Translations under genes and position numbers: made by a program
The notes under the pieces: generated by a model
Told to the model about the DNA's origin: nothing
What the model saw: only the letters and a program-made list of their open reading frames with translations
Database searches by the model: none
Shown: positions 1-8,475 of the stretch, piece after piece
How the letters are laid out: each line of letters opens with the position of its first letter
Numbering within the stretch: the first letter of the stretch is position 1
Source of the DNA: Hymenobacter crusticola
GTDB taxonomy: Bacteria; Bacteroidota; Bacteroidia; Cytophagales; Hymenobacteraceae
Length of the DNA stretch: 64,000 bases
Assembly (NCBI RefSeq): GCF_002154225.1
Contig: NZ_MTSE01000015.1
Coordinates: 1-64,000 of the forward strand
Reading direction: 5' to 3'

Positions 1-378
1 ACTACAGCCAAGTGATCGTCTTTTGCAAATGCTGTCGTAAAAATTTTTTTGCTCGTCACTACTCGAAGGCAGTGTAGTCGCTGGTCCCGCGTTTCGGGAG
101 GGCAAAGGTACGACAGCGCGTTTGTCTTTTGCAACCCCCAGCCACACTTTATTTCTTCGCAGAAACCGGACCCTTCAACTAAGCTACTTCCCGTACCGCG
201 TTCCGGTTTGGGAGTGCAAAAGTGTAGATCAGAATCATAATTTCCAAACCCTAGCTTCATTCTTTTCGTTTAACGCTGTTCTTTTATGCGTAGAGATAGA
301 AGTAAAACTTCTGTATGAGGATCATAGCTAGACACATAGCCTTTTACGTGCTATTCCACTAATAATTTCCAGCCATGG
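1..378. other. left-edge non-coding stretch
   Basis: I see no convincing gene here. The short plus-strand reading frames have no recognisable content. The stretch holds a minus-strand promoter-like pair near 103-134 (listed separately) that points off the left edge, so the first ~100 bases are probably the 5' leader of a gene outside the window. The rest is the region downstream of the serine hydrolase gene that ends at 379. Confidence 0.5.
103..134 (-). promoter_or_regulatory. Bacteroidota-type promoter facing left
   Basis: Read on the minus strand, TACCTTTG occupies 103-110 and TTG occupies 132-134, with a 21-base spacer. This fits the known Bacteroidota sigma-ABfr consensus (TTTG, 19-21 bases, TAnnTTTG). 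Transcription would run toward position 1 and serve a gene outside the window. Confidence 0.5.
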
Positions 379-1683
379 CTAATTCTGTTGGCTGGTTGTA
401 TAAACCTTCGGCCGATTTATCTCATAGTCGTAAACTACTTTTCCTAATCGTTCTAGGAAGGGTAGCCCTACGGTTGTGTATTCATATGAGCCGTCGTTAA
501 TTATCCCATCTTTATTTACGTATAGCACACAGCTAAGCATGAATTCGGTATGCTGAGTGGAATCTGTGATATACGCGACATCGGCTAGGTAACCATGCGA
601 CATGCCTACTATGTTATAAATCTTTAAGTCTGGCTTGCTGATAGCTTGCTGGCGTCGACCATAGTACAGGTATTTTTTATAGGCATCGAAATATGCTTTG
701 GAATGATATGGCTCGAAACCTGAGCTATGTGGCGTGCTGTGTAAGTAGTATTGCAGAAACTGATAATCAGAACTGGTTAAGTTGAAACGGTTAGCTTCAG
801 CTATAGAAGCTGGGAACATTACAGCTTTCAGCATATCTGTAATGTCTTGTAGGGGCAAGTAGTTGGCAGTTGTGAAATTGTATGGCTGTTGAATTAGTTT
901 ACTCCCTACTCTATAAGCTTTGCCTTTCGTGATCTGCCCTAATGGAAAATCGAAAGGCTTTGGATTTCGATTAGCGCTTTGTTTATAGAGAATGCTACCG
1001 TTAGCGTCGTAGAAGGTGATGGGGTTGGTATAGCGGTTGGCAGCTGTATCGCATGGAGCAAAACGACGCACAATACGGACCTTTGAGTACCCCAAGGAAT
1101 CCAACCGTTCATTGAGTGGGCGCTGGCCGAGAAATTCGTAGAGACGGTTGTAAGCGTTATTATCGCTAACGAGTAGCATACGCTTTATATAGTTCCCAAC
1201 GCTATGCTGGTAGTCGGAATCGGCAGTAGCGACATACGCGACTGGAGTTTGGCAACGATAAGCGACTCCTGTAGCCATAACGCAACGGCGAGTAACCCCA
1301 TAGTTACGGAGCTTGTTCAGCTTTTCTAAAGCCAATGCGGCTGTGGGCAGCTTAACTAAGCTAGCAGGATCGAAGTATTGGCGCGCATCCAACCGAAAAT
1401 TGTGCTGTGTAAAATGCGGTTGGTTTTTCTCGTCACGATCAATCTGCGTGTAGATGATTTGTAACTCATACTGCGCAGCTTGACGAACAACAAGAGCTAG
1501 TTGCGTATCAGAATGGAGCAGACTATCCAGCAACAGTGATTTTTCATCTGTTCTGTTCTCGTTTCTCTTAACCTTCGCCTGTGAGCTAGGTATCGGAGCT
1601 TGCCCTTGCCTTTTGAGCGTTGATCCATTAACGACAGCGTAGCCTAGAGAAACTGTAATCACGCATAACCAACGCATCCTCAT
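379..1683 (-). CDS. serine hydrolase of the beta-lactamase/PBP fold, exported
   Basis: The 434-residue product begins with a hydrophobic N-terminus typical of export. It carries the signature of class A beta-lactamase-like serine hydrolases: an SxxK motif (S-L-V-K, inside ASLVKLP, about residue 115) holding the nucleophile, and an SDN triad (in SDNNAYNRL, about residue 180). It is longer than a true class A beta-lactamase (~290 aa), and I could not place a clear KTG box, so activity on beta-lactams is uncertain. A peptidase or esterase of this fold is equally possible. The first possible start is a TTG at 1704; ATG at 1683 gives a better signal peptide. It lies 29 bases after the lipoprotein gene 1713-2927, so the two probably form an operon. 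Confidence 0.75.
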   Translation of the reverse strand: MRMRWLCVITVSLGYAVVNGSTLKRQGQAPIPSSQAKVKRNENRTDEKSLLLDSLLHSDTQLALVVRQAAQYELQIIYTQIDRDEKNQPHFTQHNFRLDARQYFDPASLVKLPTAALALEKLNKLRNYGVTRRCVMATGVAYRCQTPVAYVATADSDYQHSVGNYIKRMLLVSDNNAYNRLYEFLGQRPLNERLDSLGYSKVRIVRRFAPCDTAANRYTNPITFYDANGSILYKQSANRNPKPFDFPLGQITKGKAYRVGSKLIQQPYNFTTANYLPLQDITDMLKAVMFPASIAEANRFNLTSSDYQFLQYYLHSTPHSSGFEPYHSKAYFDAYKKYLYYGRRQQAISKPDLKIYNIVGMSHGYLADVAYITDSTQHTEFMLSCVLYVNKDGIINDGSYEYTTVGLPFLERLGKVVYDYEINRPKVYTTSQQN

Positions 1684-1712
1684 CTGCCACTCTCGTTTAA
1701 GCAATTACCTAG

Positions 1713-2927
1713 CTAGCTTGCTGGGGCGTCGCGCCGACGTGCTAGGAGCAAATTAGAATCGTTTTGTCGCCAATTATAGCCGGTACCGAAAGGAAGGGGT
1801 TGTGGCTTGCGAGTTGAATCTTGGTACGCAGCAGTGAGTTCCGGCTGATAGAACTTGCTGAAGAGATTGATAGGATGGCGGTAGGTACCATAGTAAGTAA
1901 ACTGCCATTTATTAGGTGGGAAGTACTTCATGGCAATACCCGAATCATCCTGCAAGATGTAACGGCTATTCTCCAAAATTAGCTTACGGACTTTTGAGAA
2001 ATAGATCTTGTGCATCAAGTAAGTCGCGGACTTCACGTAAGTCGTTAGCGGACCTAGGGTGCGAACGTACCGTAGCATAGCTTCTTTAGTGATACCTAGC
2101 TTCCAATCGCTAAGGTCTGCGGAGAAATAATATACGGTCTTTTCTTGGCCATTTTTGGCTGTGAGCTTTAGCTCAACGCCAGGAATAACTTTAGGGCCTG
2201 GTTTATGAATTAGGGTAGTATCGGCAGGAAGAAGCTGCCCATCGGCATTAAGCTGCACATAACGCAGCGATTGTACCTGCTGGTCAGTACGTGCAGCAAA
2301 AAGCATCAGGAGTGGCAATGCACCATCCAGCTCAACTGACTTAAGGTTTACTGCCATATCATTGGTGCGGAAAAAGCTAAAGTTTAGCACCGACCACAAC
2401 GAGGCTTTAACAGCCGGAAACAAAGTAGAATCTTCGAGCGTGCTAGGTGGGGGAATTGTGCCGACTGGCTCTAGCCCTACTAGCACGTAAGTTTGACTAG
2501 TAGGAAACAGCGTTATTACGTTTAATAAGTCGGGACCACTAAACGGATAGAAAACAGTAGCACTAGCACGATGCACTGAATCTAATTTAGCCGCAGCCCA
2601 TTGTTGAATTTTGGTAGTACGCGTCTGGTGGTAATTGCGCCAACTCTTTTCTGCGTCAGCAGCAAAGGCTTGCCATGCAGGGCGTGTTGTAAGCTGGTGT
2701 AGGCTACTCTGAGTGCTTACTGGCATGCCCGCCAGAAATGCAGCTATATCTTGTTCCTCCGTTATAGCCTGGTCAACCTTAGGTGTTACTTCTTGGCGGG
2801 CGCTCGAATCGACTGTAGAAGGCGCAGGCTGGCGGATAATAGCCGCTGACTTTTGGGAAGGTGCTTGTTCAGAGCAAGCACCACCTAGCAGTGCGAGGCA
2901 GAGTAGCCAAACTGTAGAAAAACGCAT
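1713..2927 (-). CDS. uncharacterised lipoprotein
   Basis: The 404-residue product begins with a lipoprotein signal peptide and a lipobox (LGGAC, Cys about residue 18), so it should be anchored to a membrane after export. The mature part is globular, with no transmembrane segment. A stretch around residues 120-150 (YPFSGPDLLNVITLFP) resembles, from memory, hypothetical proteins in several phyla that share a 'PFSGPD' segment. No enzymatic motif is recognised. It is the upstream gene of a probable two-gene operon with the serine hydrolase at 379-1683, so the two may act together at the envelope. That link is inference from position only. Confidence 0.7.
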   Translation of the reverse strand: MRFSTVWLLCLALLGGACSEQAPSQKSAAIIRQPAPSTVDSSARQEVTPKVDQAITEEQDIAAFLAGMPVSTQSSLHQLTTRPAWQAFAADAEKSWRNYHQTRTTKIQQWAAAKLDSVHRASATVFYPFSGPDLLNVITLFPTSQTYVLVGLEPVGTIPPPSTLEDSTLFPAVKASLWSVLNFSFFRTNDMAVNLKSVELDGALPLLMLFAARTDQQVQSLRYVQLNADGQLLPADTTLIHKPGPKVIPGVELKLTAKNGQEKTVYYFSADLSDWKLGITKEAMLRYVRTLGPLTTYVKSATYLMHKIYFSKVRKLILENSRYILQDDSGIAMKYFPPNKWQFTYYGTYRHPINLFSKFYQPELTAAYQDSTRKPQPLPFGTGYNWRQNDSNLLLARRRDAPAS

Positions 2928-3023
2928 GAAAGATTACGCAGTATGAAAGAGAGTATATCCTAAATGGTTAGCAATATACTGCCTACCACTACGCAAGTGG
3001 TTGGCTCCTCCACGCTTGCTTCG

Positions 3024-4337
3024 TTATTCTTTGCTCACTTGTCTGCTACCAAGCTTATAGATACCTGCACCTAGGAGCACAGTGAGCAACCCTAGAAATG
3101 ATTCTAGCGGTTTATCCCGCAGAATGAATACAAGTGTCCAACCGCTCAGAGCTAGGAAAAGCAGTGGCGGCACGGGATAGGCCCACGTACGGTATGGCCG
3201 CGGGAGGTGCGGCTGGCGCCAACGCAGCACGAACAGCCCCAGCACTGTCAGGAAGGTGAATAAGCTGAGCACAAACCCAGCATAGAGCAATACGTCCTCG
3301 AAGGTAGAAGTAACAATAAAGAATAGGGTGAGGAATGCTTGGAGCAGCATTGCCCGCACCGGAATACCTTGGCGGCTGACGACGGCTAGGCTTCGCAAAG
3401 CAGGTAAGTCTTCCCCCATCACCTGCACGATCCGAGGGCCTGCGAACACCATAGAACTTACGGTGGAAATAAGCAGCACGGCAATTACGGCACCCATTAA
3501 GCGTCCAACAGCGAAACCAAAAATTTGGATGGCCGCGAGGTAGCCTATTTCAACTTGCCCAGCCAGCTTCGATAGAGGTGTAGCATAGAGAAAAACAAAG
3601 TTGAGCCCAACGTATAGCAGGAGGACCACAGCTGTTCCACTTACTAATATGCGCGGTAGGTTACGCTGAGGCTGCTCAACTTCCCCTGCCAAATAAACGG
3701 CGGCATTCCAGCCTGAGTACGCGTACGACACATACACTAGTGAGACGGCAAAAGCGGGACTAATGATTTGCTGCCAATCAACGCGCTGCGGAGTGAAAGT
3801 CAGGCTTTGTGGCGTAGCCCACACCAAGCCAGCCCCAATAAACGCAACGAGCAAGATAACTTTCACTAAGGTGATAACGACTTGAAAACGGCTACCAGCT
3901 CGGCTATTTGTTGCGTGAATGAGTGTCAGTGCTGCTACTACAAGTATTGATAGCACCTGCGCATTCAGTCCGGGCCACACACTAACCGCATACTTCCCCA
4001 GAGCAATAGCCGCCAAAGCGGTGGGGGCCGCAAAACCGACCGTTGCCGATACCCAGCCCGATAAAAAGCCAACTATCGGGTGATAGATGTAAGACAGATA
4101 ATGGTATTCCCCACCCGAGCGCGGCAAAGCAGCAGCTAGCTCCCCATAGCTCAACGCACCACACAGGGCAATCAGTCCGCCAACTGCCCACAGCATCAAC
4201 AACGCAAAGCCGCTCTGGATACCTATCACCTGAAAGCCCAGGCTGGTGAATACCCCCGTCCCAACCATGTTGGCAACAACGATGGCAATGCCAGTGTACA
4301 AACCGATACGATAAACAGGTGTGGCCAATTGAGTCAT
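3024..4337 (-). CDS. APC-superfamily amino-acid permease
   Basis: The 437-residue protein has about 12 hydrophobic segments. Near the N-terminus it has the conserved unwound helix-1 segment of APC transporters (VVANMVGTGVF, about residues 20-30) and the helix-2/3 region with ELAAALPRSGGEYHYL, typical of L-type/amino-acid-polyamine carriers. It likely imports or exchanges amino acids across the inner membrane; the substrate cannot be read from sequence. It ends in a short basic tail. It stands alone, with 96 bases separating it from the lipoprotein gene downstream and 166 bases from the DUF2480 gene upstream. Confidence 0.88.
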   Translation of the reverse strand: MTQLATPVYRIGLYTGIAIVVANMVGTGVFTSLGFQVIGIQSGFALLMLWAVGGLIALCGALSYGELAAALPRSGGEYHYLSYIYHPIVGFLSGWVSATVGFAAPTALAAIALGKYAVSVWPGLNAQVLSILVVAALTLIHATNSRAGSRFQVVITLVKVILLVAFIGAGLVWATPQSLTFTPQRVDWQQIISPAFAVSLVYVSYAYSGWNAAVYLAGEVEQPQRNLPRILVSGTAVVLLLYVGLNFVFLYATPLSKLAGQVEIGYLAAIQIFGFAVGRLMGAVIAVLLISTVSSMVFAGPRIVQVMGEDLPALRSLAVVSRQGIPVRAMLLQAFLTLFFIVTSTFEDVLLYAGFVLSLFTFLTVLGLFVLRWRQPHLPRPYRTWAYPVPPLLFLALSGWTLVFILRDKPLESFLGLLTVLLGAGIYKLGSRQVSKE

Positions 4338-4503
4338 GGTGAGTAAAGAAACCTCGAGGATGCTCGACTCGAAGAGCCTTTCTTGAGCAGGAACCTACAA
4401 ACAAAATTGTCACCTAGGGACTAACGCTACATCTAGGACACTTACTTAGTCTAGATCTTGAGCTAGCCGCCAGGTGACAACAAGTAGGTTTTGAAAAGAA
4501 ACC

Positions 4504-5013
4504 TTACGCTTTCGGCCGCTTATAGAGTGGCACTGTGCTGCAGGGCTCCCCGTACATGATACTGCTTGCTACAGGCAGAATCTTTTGCATGATAGCTACA
4601 TAAGCGTAAGTAGGTACGGGCACGTTGCCACAACCTTTTACTACTACTTTAGCATCTCGGTAATCTTCGACATCGATGGCCGCAATAGCTTCTTGAAACA
4701 ACTCTTGCTCCAAAGCTTCTAGGTTACCAAACACATAACGATGCGCGTAATTTTGCAGCTTTGTTGCCAACAGCATATACGCCCAAGTCGGCACAATGGC
4801 ATCAGCGGAGCATATAATAGCTACATTCTTGTCAGCGTACTGTGTCCAATCATGCGTCTTGACAAACTCCCGAAAATCCTTCTCCCGTAGAATCAGTCCT
4901 TGAAACAGGTTGTCTTTGATATCATATACGACTCTTTCTCCAGGATGCAGTAGCTCTTCTAGGTTTAGCGTCGTTAGGGCGCTTTGCGCAACGCGGTTGA
5001 TGATTTCTTCCAT
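4504..5013 (-). CDS. DUF2480 family protein
   Basis: This 169-residue soluble protein matches DUF2480, a family known to me only from Bacteroidota and without an assigned function. The family-like N-terminus (MEEIINRVAQSALTTLNLEE) and the C-terminal part with CGNVPVPTYAYV are visible. A TTG start at 5031 would add six residues; ATG at 5013 gives the usual family N-terminus and is preferred. It follows tsaB by only 46 bases on the same strand, so it may be co-transcribed with tsaB. Confidence 0.82.
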   Translation of the reverse strand: MEEIINRVAQSALTTLNLEELLHPGERVVYDIKDNLFQGLILREKDFREFVKTHDWTQYADKNVAIICSADAIVPTWAYMLLATKLQNYAHRYVFGNLEALEQELFQEAIAAIDVEDYRDAKVVVKGCGNVPVPTYAYVAIMQKILPVASSIMYGEPCSTVPLYKRPKA

Positions 5014-5059
5014 GGCGTTTTGAGCGCTCAAAAGGTAGCTAGATTCTCAGTTTTGCCTT

Positions 5060-5749
5060 TTAAGCTCTATTTTTTGGCGTAGTCGTGTAAACTTCCTTTA
5101 GGTAAAACGGCTCATAATAAGCTACATCGCGGAATTCTTGCCGCAGGTAAGCTTGCTGGGCTAGCTCCCCAACAGCTATTGCCGACGGTTCAATATTCGT
5201 CAGAAAATCAGCATTTGGGTGCTCGGCCACAAGTGGCTGAAATTTGGGTGCGCCGTTTCCAAAGAATAACAATCGATGGTGGGCCATTTGTTCGGCCATT
5301 GTATCTGCTTCTAGTACCAACGGGGTAGGCGCTACCACTTCTTGCCCATTGTGCGTGTATACTGCCGCATACACTTCCATTCGTCGGGCATCTAGCATAG
5401 GGCAATACAATACACTTTTAGGCTTACCTATATAAATAGCAACTTGATGCGCTAACGCTTGTAATGTACTAATTGCTATCAGCGGAATATCCAATGCATA
5501 GCATAGCCCTTTGGCCGCCGCCGCGCCAATGCGTAGGCCAGTATAAGAGCCAGGGCCATCAGACAAAGCCACGGCACCTAAGTCATGCATCGTGTAGCCT
5601 GTATTGTCCAACAGTTGTTCTAACAATACACTCAGGTGCGACGAGTGCGACTTCTCTAGTCGCAACTCTGATTGACCTAGCAAAACACCATCTTGGTGCA
5701 AAGCCACAGAACAAATAGGCGAGGACGTTTCGAGGGAAAGAATGAGCAT
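5060..5749 (-). CDS. tsaB: tRNA t6A biosynthesis protein TsaB
   Basis: TsaB is the non-catalytic partner of TsaD in the complex that adds threonylcarbamoyl to A37 of ANN-decoding tRNAs. The 229-residue product has the N-terminal actin-like strand (LSLETSSPICSVAL) and the family motif LSDGPGSYTGLRIG (about residues 63-76) of the YeaZ/TsaB ASKHA fold. Length and N-terminus fit the family, so ATG at 5749 is secure. A TACCTTTG -7 box ends only four bases before this ATG, which suggests a nearly leaderless mRNA. It lies downstream of the S41 protease but is separated from it by a hairpin at 5842-5874. Confidence 0.93.
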   Translation of the reverse strand: MLILSLETSSPICSVALHQDGVLLGQSELRLEKSHSSHLSVLLEQLLDNTGYTMHDLGAVALSDGPGSYTGLRIGAAAAKGLCYALDIPLIAISTLQALAHQVAIYIGKPKSVLYCPMLDARRMEVYAAVYTHNGQEVVAPTPLVLEADTMAEQMAHHRLLFFGNGAPKFQPLVAEHPNADFLTNIEPSAIAVGELAQQAYLRQEFRDVAYYEPFYLKEVYTTTPKNRA

Positions 5750-5753
5750 AGCA

Positions 5754-5761
5754 CAAAGGTA
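5754..5761 (-). promoter_or_regulatory. -7 box abutting the tsaB start codon
   Basis: TACCTTTG on the minus strand ends four bases upstream of the tsaB ATG. With the usual distance to the transcription start, the mRNA would begin at or within a few bases of the ATG. No clear TTTG was found at 19-21 bases upstream, so this is a one-element prediction. Confidence 0.4.
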
Positions 5762-5841
5762 CAGTTCCTCTATTCACCGTTACTTGGCAAGTAGGACTCT
5801 GGTTAAGCTTTGATTATTTAATCTTCGTGCAAGAGCTAAAG

Positions 5842-5874
5842 AAAAAGCAGACCCAGTTACGAGTCTGCTTTCTT
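5842..5874 (-). terminator. intrinsic terminator after S41 protease gene
   Basis: Arms around 5845-5852 and 5863-5870 form an AAGCAGAC/GTCTGCTT stem. On the minus strand the hairpin is followed by a T-rich tail. It lies 16 bases past the stop of the S41 protease gene. Confidence 0.6.
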
Positions 5875-5890
5875 CAACCAATAATTAGGC

Positions 5891-7591
5891 TTACTTCCCT
5901 CCTGCCGTGCTCCGCTTTGCCTCCGGTCGAGTCTTGGCTTCTGGTGTACCAGGCTTCAATAAAGCGGCATATCTAGGTGAATCGTTCAGCACTTGCATAG
6001 CAGCCAGAATGTTAGGATCATCATCGAAGCTAGCTTCTACCTGGCCTTTTTGGAAGTAATAGCGCGAAACGATTTCCTGCTCCAATAGCTCTCGAATTTC
6101 GGGTTTGAACCGCGTCAAGTCATTGCTCTTATTCGTGGAAACTTTACGCCGAATAGCTTCTAGCTCCGTTTTCACGTCATCGTAGTGCTTCTCGTCCTTC
6201 ACTTTCTTGGTAAGGTCGGCTAAAGATTTCTCCGCGTCTGTAGAGTAATTGATGTCTTTTGTAGCCAAGAACTGCGTGAACTTCTGGTAATCGGCATCTG
6301 AAAGCACGAACTCACGGGCCGATAAAATAGTCGTGTGTTCGGAGCGGTAGCGCGTAGCATAATCGAAGATGTAGTTCTTCTGGAGCAACACACGGGTAAT
6401 GTCCGCAATTTCGCGTTCCTGCACAGCTACATCCGGTGCCACGCCACCACCATCGTATACGGTACGGCCGCTAGCGGTTTTAAAGGCAGTCCGCAATGAA
6501 TCGGGTACTTTACCCAGGGTGCCATCTTCCGCGCGGTGTGCGTAGTCGATTTCCTGAATACAACGCCCACTCGGAATGTAGTATTTGGCGGTCGTAACCT
6601 TCAGTTGCGAATTGTAACTCAATGGCCGAGTAGCTTGTACTAAACCCTTACCGAAGGTGCGCTCTCCTACCACCACGGCCCTATCGTAATCCTGCAACAC
6701 GCCTGACACGATTTCGGACGCAGACGCCGAACGATTGCTGGTAATAATCGCCACCGGGATGTGGGTATCGAGTGGGGTGTCAAGTGCCTTGTAGGTTTTA
6801 TTCCACTCCGTCACTTTGCCCTTAGTACTTACCACATCTAGCCCTTTATCAACGAAGACATTGGAGATATTCACGGCCTCATTTAGCAAGCCACCAGGGT
6901 TATCTCGGATATCAAAGATGATTTTCTTGGCTCCTTGCTCCTTCAGTTTGGCTACTGCCATCCGAACTTCCTTACCGGCATCGACCGTAAACGAGGACAG
7001 TTGAAAATACCCAATTTCTGGCGTTACCATACCGTAGTACGGCACGTTGTCCACCTGAATTTTGTCACGCGTAATACTAATCTCAATGGGCTTGTCTTGC
7101 CCGTAACGCGTCACTTCAAGTTTTACCACCGAATTAGCTTGCCCTTTCAGAAGCTTACTAATATCGCCGTTACTTTTCTTATCGGTACTGACACCATTAA
7201 TAGTCAAGAGTTCGTCGCCGGGTAGCAAACCTGCCTTTTGGGCAGGGTAGCCTTCATAAGCTGACTGCACAATAGTTCGGCCACTACGCTTCACTACTTG
7301 TGCCCCAATGCCCCCGTATTGTCCGGTGGTCATCGTGCGGAAGTCTTCAATATCGTCCTCAGGAATATAGTTAGTATACGGGTCCAGCGACTTAAGCATC
7401 GCGTCAATGCCCGTTTTCACCATCTTAGAGGGCGTTATCTCGTCCACATAGTAGGTATTCACCTCTTTGAATAAGGTGGCGAAGATGTCGAGATTCTTAG
7501 CTATTTCGAAGTAACGCTCGTTATCAGCGGGCCGGAAGGCTACCAGTAGTGCGCCGCCCACAACAAGGCTCGCAATAATTTTTTTACGCAT
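5891..7591 (-). CDS. S41 family C-terminal processing peptidase
   Basis: This 566-residue protease has an N-terminal membrane anchor or signal (residues ~5-22). A PDZ domain follows (~residues 85-170) with the GGIGAQV carboxylate-binding loop, and then the S41 catalytic core. The Ser of the SASASEIVSG segment and the Lys of ERTFGKG form the Ser/Lys dyad known for CtpA/Prc. The C-terminal ~170 residues are an extension rich in charged residues. It should cut C-termini of periplasmic proteins. It lies 30 bases after rnpA on the same strand, so it is probably read from the rpmH promoter. An rnpA-ctp order is, to my recollection, common in Bacteroidota. Confidence 0.93.
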   Translation of the reverse strand: MRKKIIASLVVGGALLVAFRPADNERYFEIAKNLDIFATLFKEVNTYYVDEITPSKMVKTGIDAMLKSLDPYTNYIPEDDIEDFRTMTTGQYGGIGAQVVKRSGRTIVQSAYEGYPAQKAGLLPGDELLTINGVSTDKKSNGDISKLLKGQANSVVKLEVTRYGQDKPIEISITRDKIQVDNVPYYGMVTPEIGYFQLSSFTVDAGKEVRMAVAKLKEQGAKKIIFDIRDNPGGLLNEAVNISNVFVDKGLDVVSTKGKVTEWNKTYKALDTPLDTHIPVAIITSNRSASASEIVSGVLQDYDRAVVVGERTFGKGLVQATRPLSYNSQLKVTTAKYYIPSGRCIQEIDYAHRAEDGTLGKVPDSLRTAFKTASGRTVYDGGGVAPDVAVQEREIADITRVLLQKNYIFDYATRYRSEHTTILSAREFVLSDADYQKFTQFLATKDINYSTDAEKSLADLTKKVKDEKHYDDVKTELEAIRRKVSTNKSNDLTRFKPEIRELLEQEIVSRYYFQKGQVEASFDDDPNILAAMQVLNDSPRYAALLKPGTPEAKTRPEAKRSTAGGK

Positions 7592-7621
7592 AGAAAAGGC
7601 GGGAAGCAGATAACGCGCAAC

Positions 7622-8059
7622 TTACGAGACCTCAGCCGCCGCCGGTGCGGGACGTGTCTCGTTCAGCAAACGCTCCAGCCCTGAAGTTAATTTTTTTTCT
7701 ACCACCGCAAAAGGCTTTTCTTCCTTCCCGGTATAAATAAGTCCCAATAAAGCAACGGAATGGCCACCGGGCGCTTCCAATAATACATGCTTATTAAGCC
7801 GGTAGGCCTCACGCACGAGGCGCTTGAGCCGGTTGCGGTCGACGGCTCGTTTGAAAGTGCGCTTCGATACGCTAATCAGTACTTGGGGTGGGTTCGCCGT
7901 GGGCACTTCCGTGAGCCGCCAAATAAAGCGCAAAGGGTATAAACCAAAAGAAGAACCTTGGCCGAAAAGCTCTTGAATGAGCTTTTTACGACACAAATGT
8001 TCTTCTTTCGGGAAGGAGTACGAACGCGCGCCCGGCGCTACAGCAGACTGGGGCGACAC
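7622..8059 (-). CDS. rnpA: ribonuclease P protein component
   Basis: RnpA is the small protein subunit that helps the RNase P RNA trim tRNA 5' leaders. The 145-residue product has the family entry segment (FPKEEHLCRKKLIQELF), the central strand VLISVSKRTFKRAVDRNRLKR and the RNR motif (RNRLKRLVREAYR) that contacts RNA. The only in-frame start before these motifs is a GTG at 8059. A C-terminal Ala-rich tail of about 15 residues is extra. It lies 19 bases downstream of rpmH, the classical pairing. Confidence 0.95.
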   Translation of the reverse strand: MSPQSAVAPGARSYSFPKEEHLCRKKLIQELFGQGSSFGLYPLRFIWRLTEVPTANPPQVLISVSKRTFKRAVDRNRLKRLVREAYRLNKHVLLEAPGGHSVALLGLIYTGKEEKPFAVVEKKLTSGLERLLNETRPAPAAAEVS

Positions 8060-8078
8060 AGTGGGAATCGTCAGCGGT

Positions 8079-8237
8079 TTAGCGCTTATGACGTCCTTCG
8101 TCGGATACCGTCAGGCGCTTGCGGCCTTTGGCGCGGCGACGGGCCAGCACGTTGCGGCCGTTAGCGGTTTCCATGCGTGAGCGGAAGCCGTGCTTGTTGC
8201 GGCGCTTGCGCTGCGAGGGTTGAAATGTTCTTTTCAT
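8079..8237 (-). CDS. rpmH: 50S ribosomal protein L34
   Basis: I translated this short gene by hand. It encodes 52 residues starting MKRTFQPSQRKRRNKHGFR and ending SDEGRHKR, the full-length L34 of the large ribosomal subunit, very rich in Arg and Lys. The start is the ATG at 8237 and the stop is TAA at 8079. It is the first gene of the rpmH-rnpA-S41 protease unit, with a good promoter at 8271-8302. Confidence 0.97.
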   Translation of the reverse strand: MKRTFQPSQRKRRNKHGFRSRMETANGRNVLARRRAKGRKRLTVSDEGRHKR

Positions 8238-8270
8238 CGTCGTCGTATAGTGCTATTCGGGGATGGCCGG

Positions 8271-8302
8271 CAAAGGTAAGCGGTTGATCTGTAAATGCCA
8301 AA
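8271..8302 (-). promoter_or_regulatory. rpmH promoter (TTTG-N20-TACCTTTG)
   Basis: On the minus strand, TTTG lies at 8299-8302 and TACCTTTG at 8271-8278, separated by 20 bases. This exactly fits the Bacteroidota -33/-7 consensus. Transcription would start about 25-30 bases before the rpmH ATG. Confidence 0.75.
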
Positions 8303-8475
8303 GCTTACCCTAGCTTTTGTTTTTGCTACCCGGTTAATAGTAGCAATTTGATCCTCAACAGCTAAGCTAAAAACCGACAATTTACGTAGAAGAAACAAGA
8401 TTTATTGTTGGGCTACCTTTTGCTAGGATGCCCTAGCTTTACCTTCTCGTTTTGTGCTCCCGCTTTTGGCGCTCT

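Noticed and set aside
88..227. Two similar segments (88-118 and 197-227) that looked like a duplicated promoter
   Set aside because: Only the first keeps TAnnTTTG; the second is disrupted, and the similarity is short.
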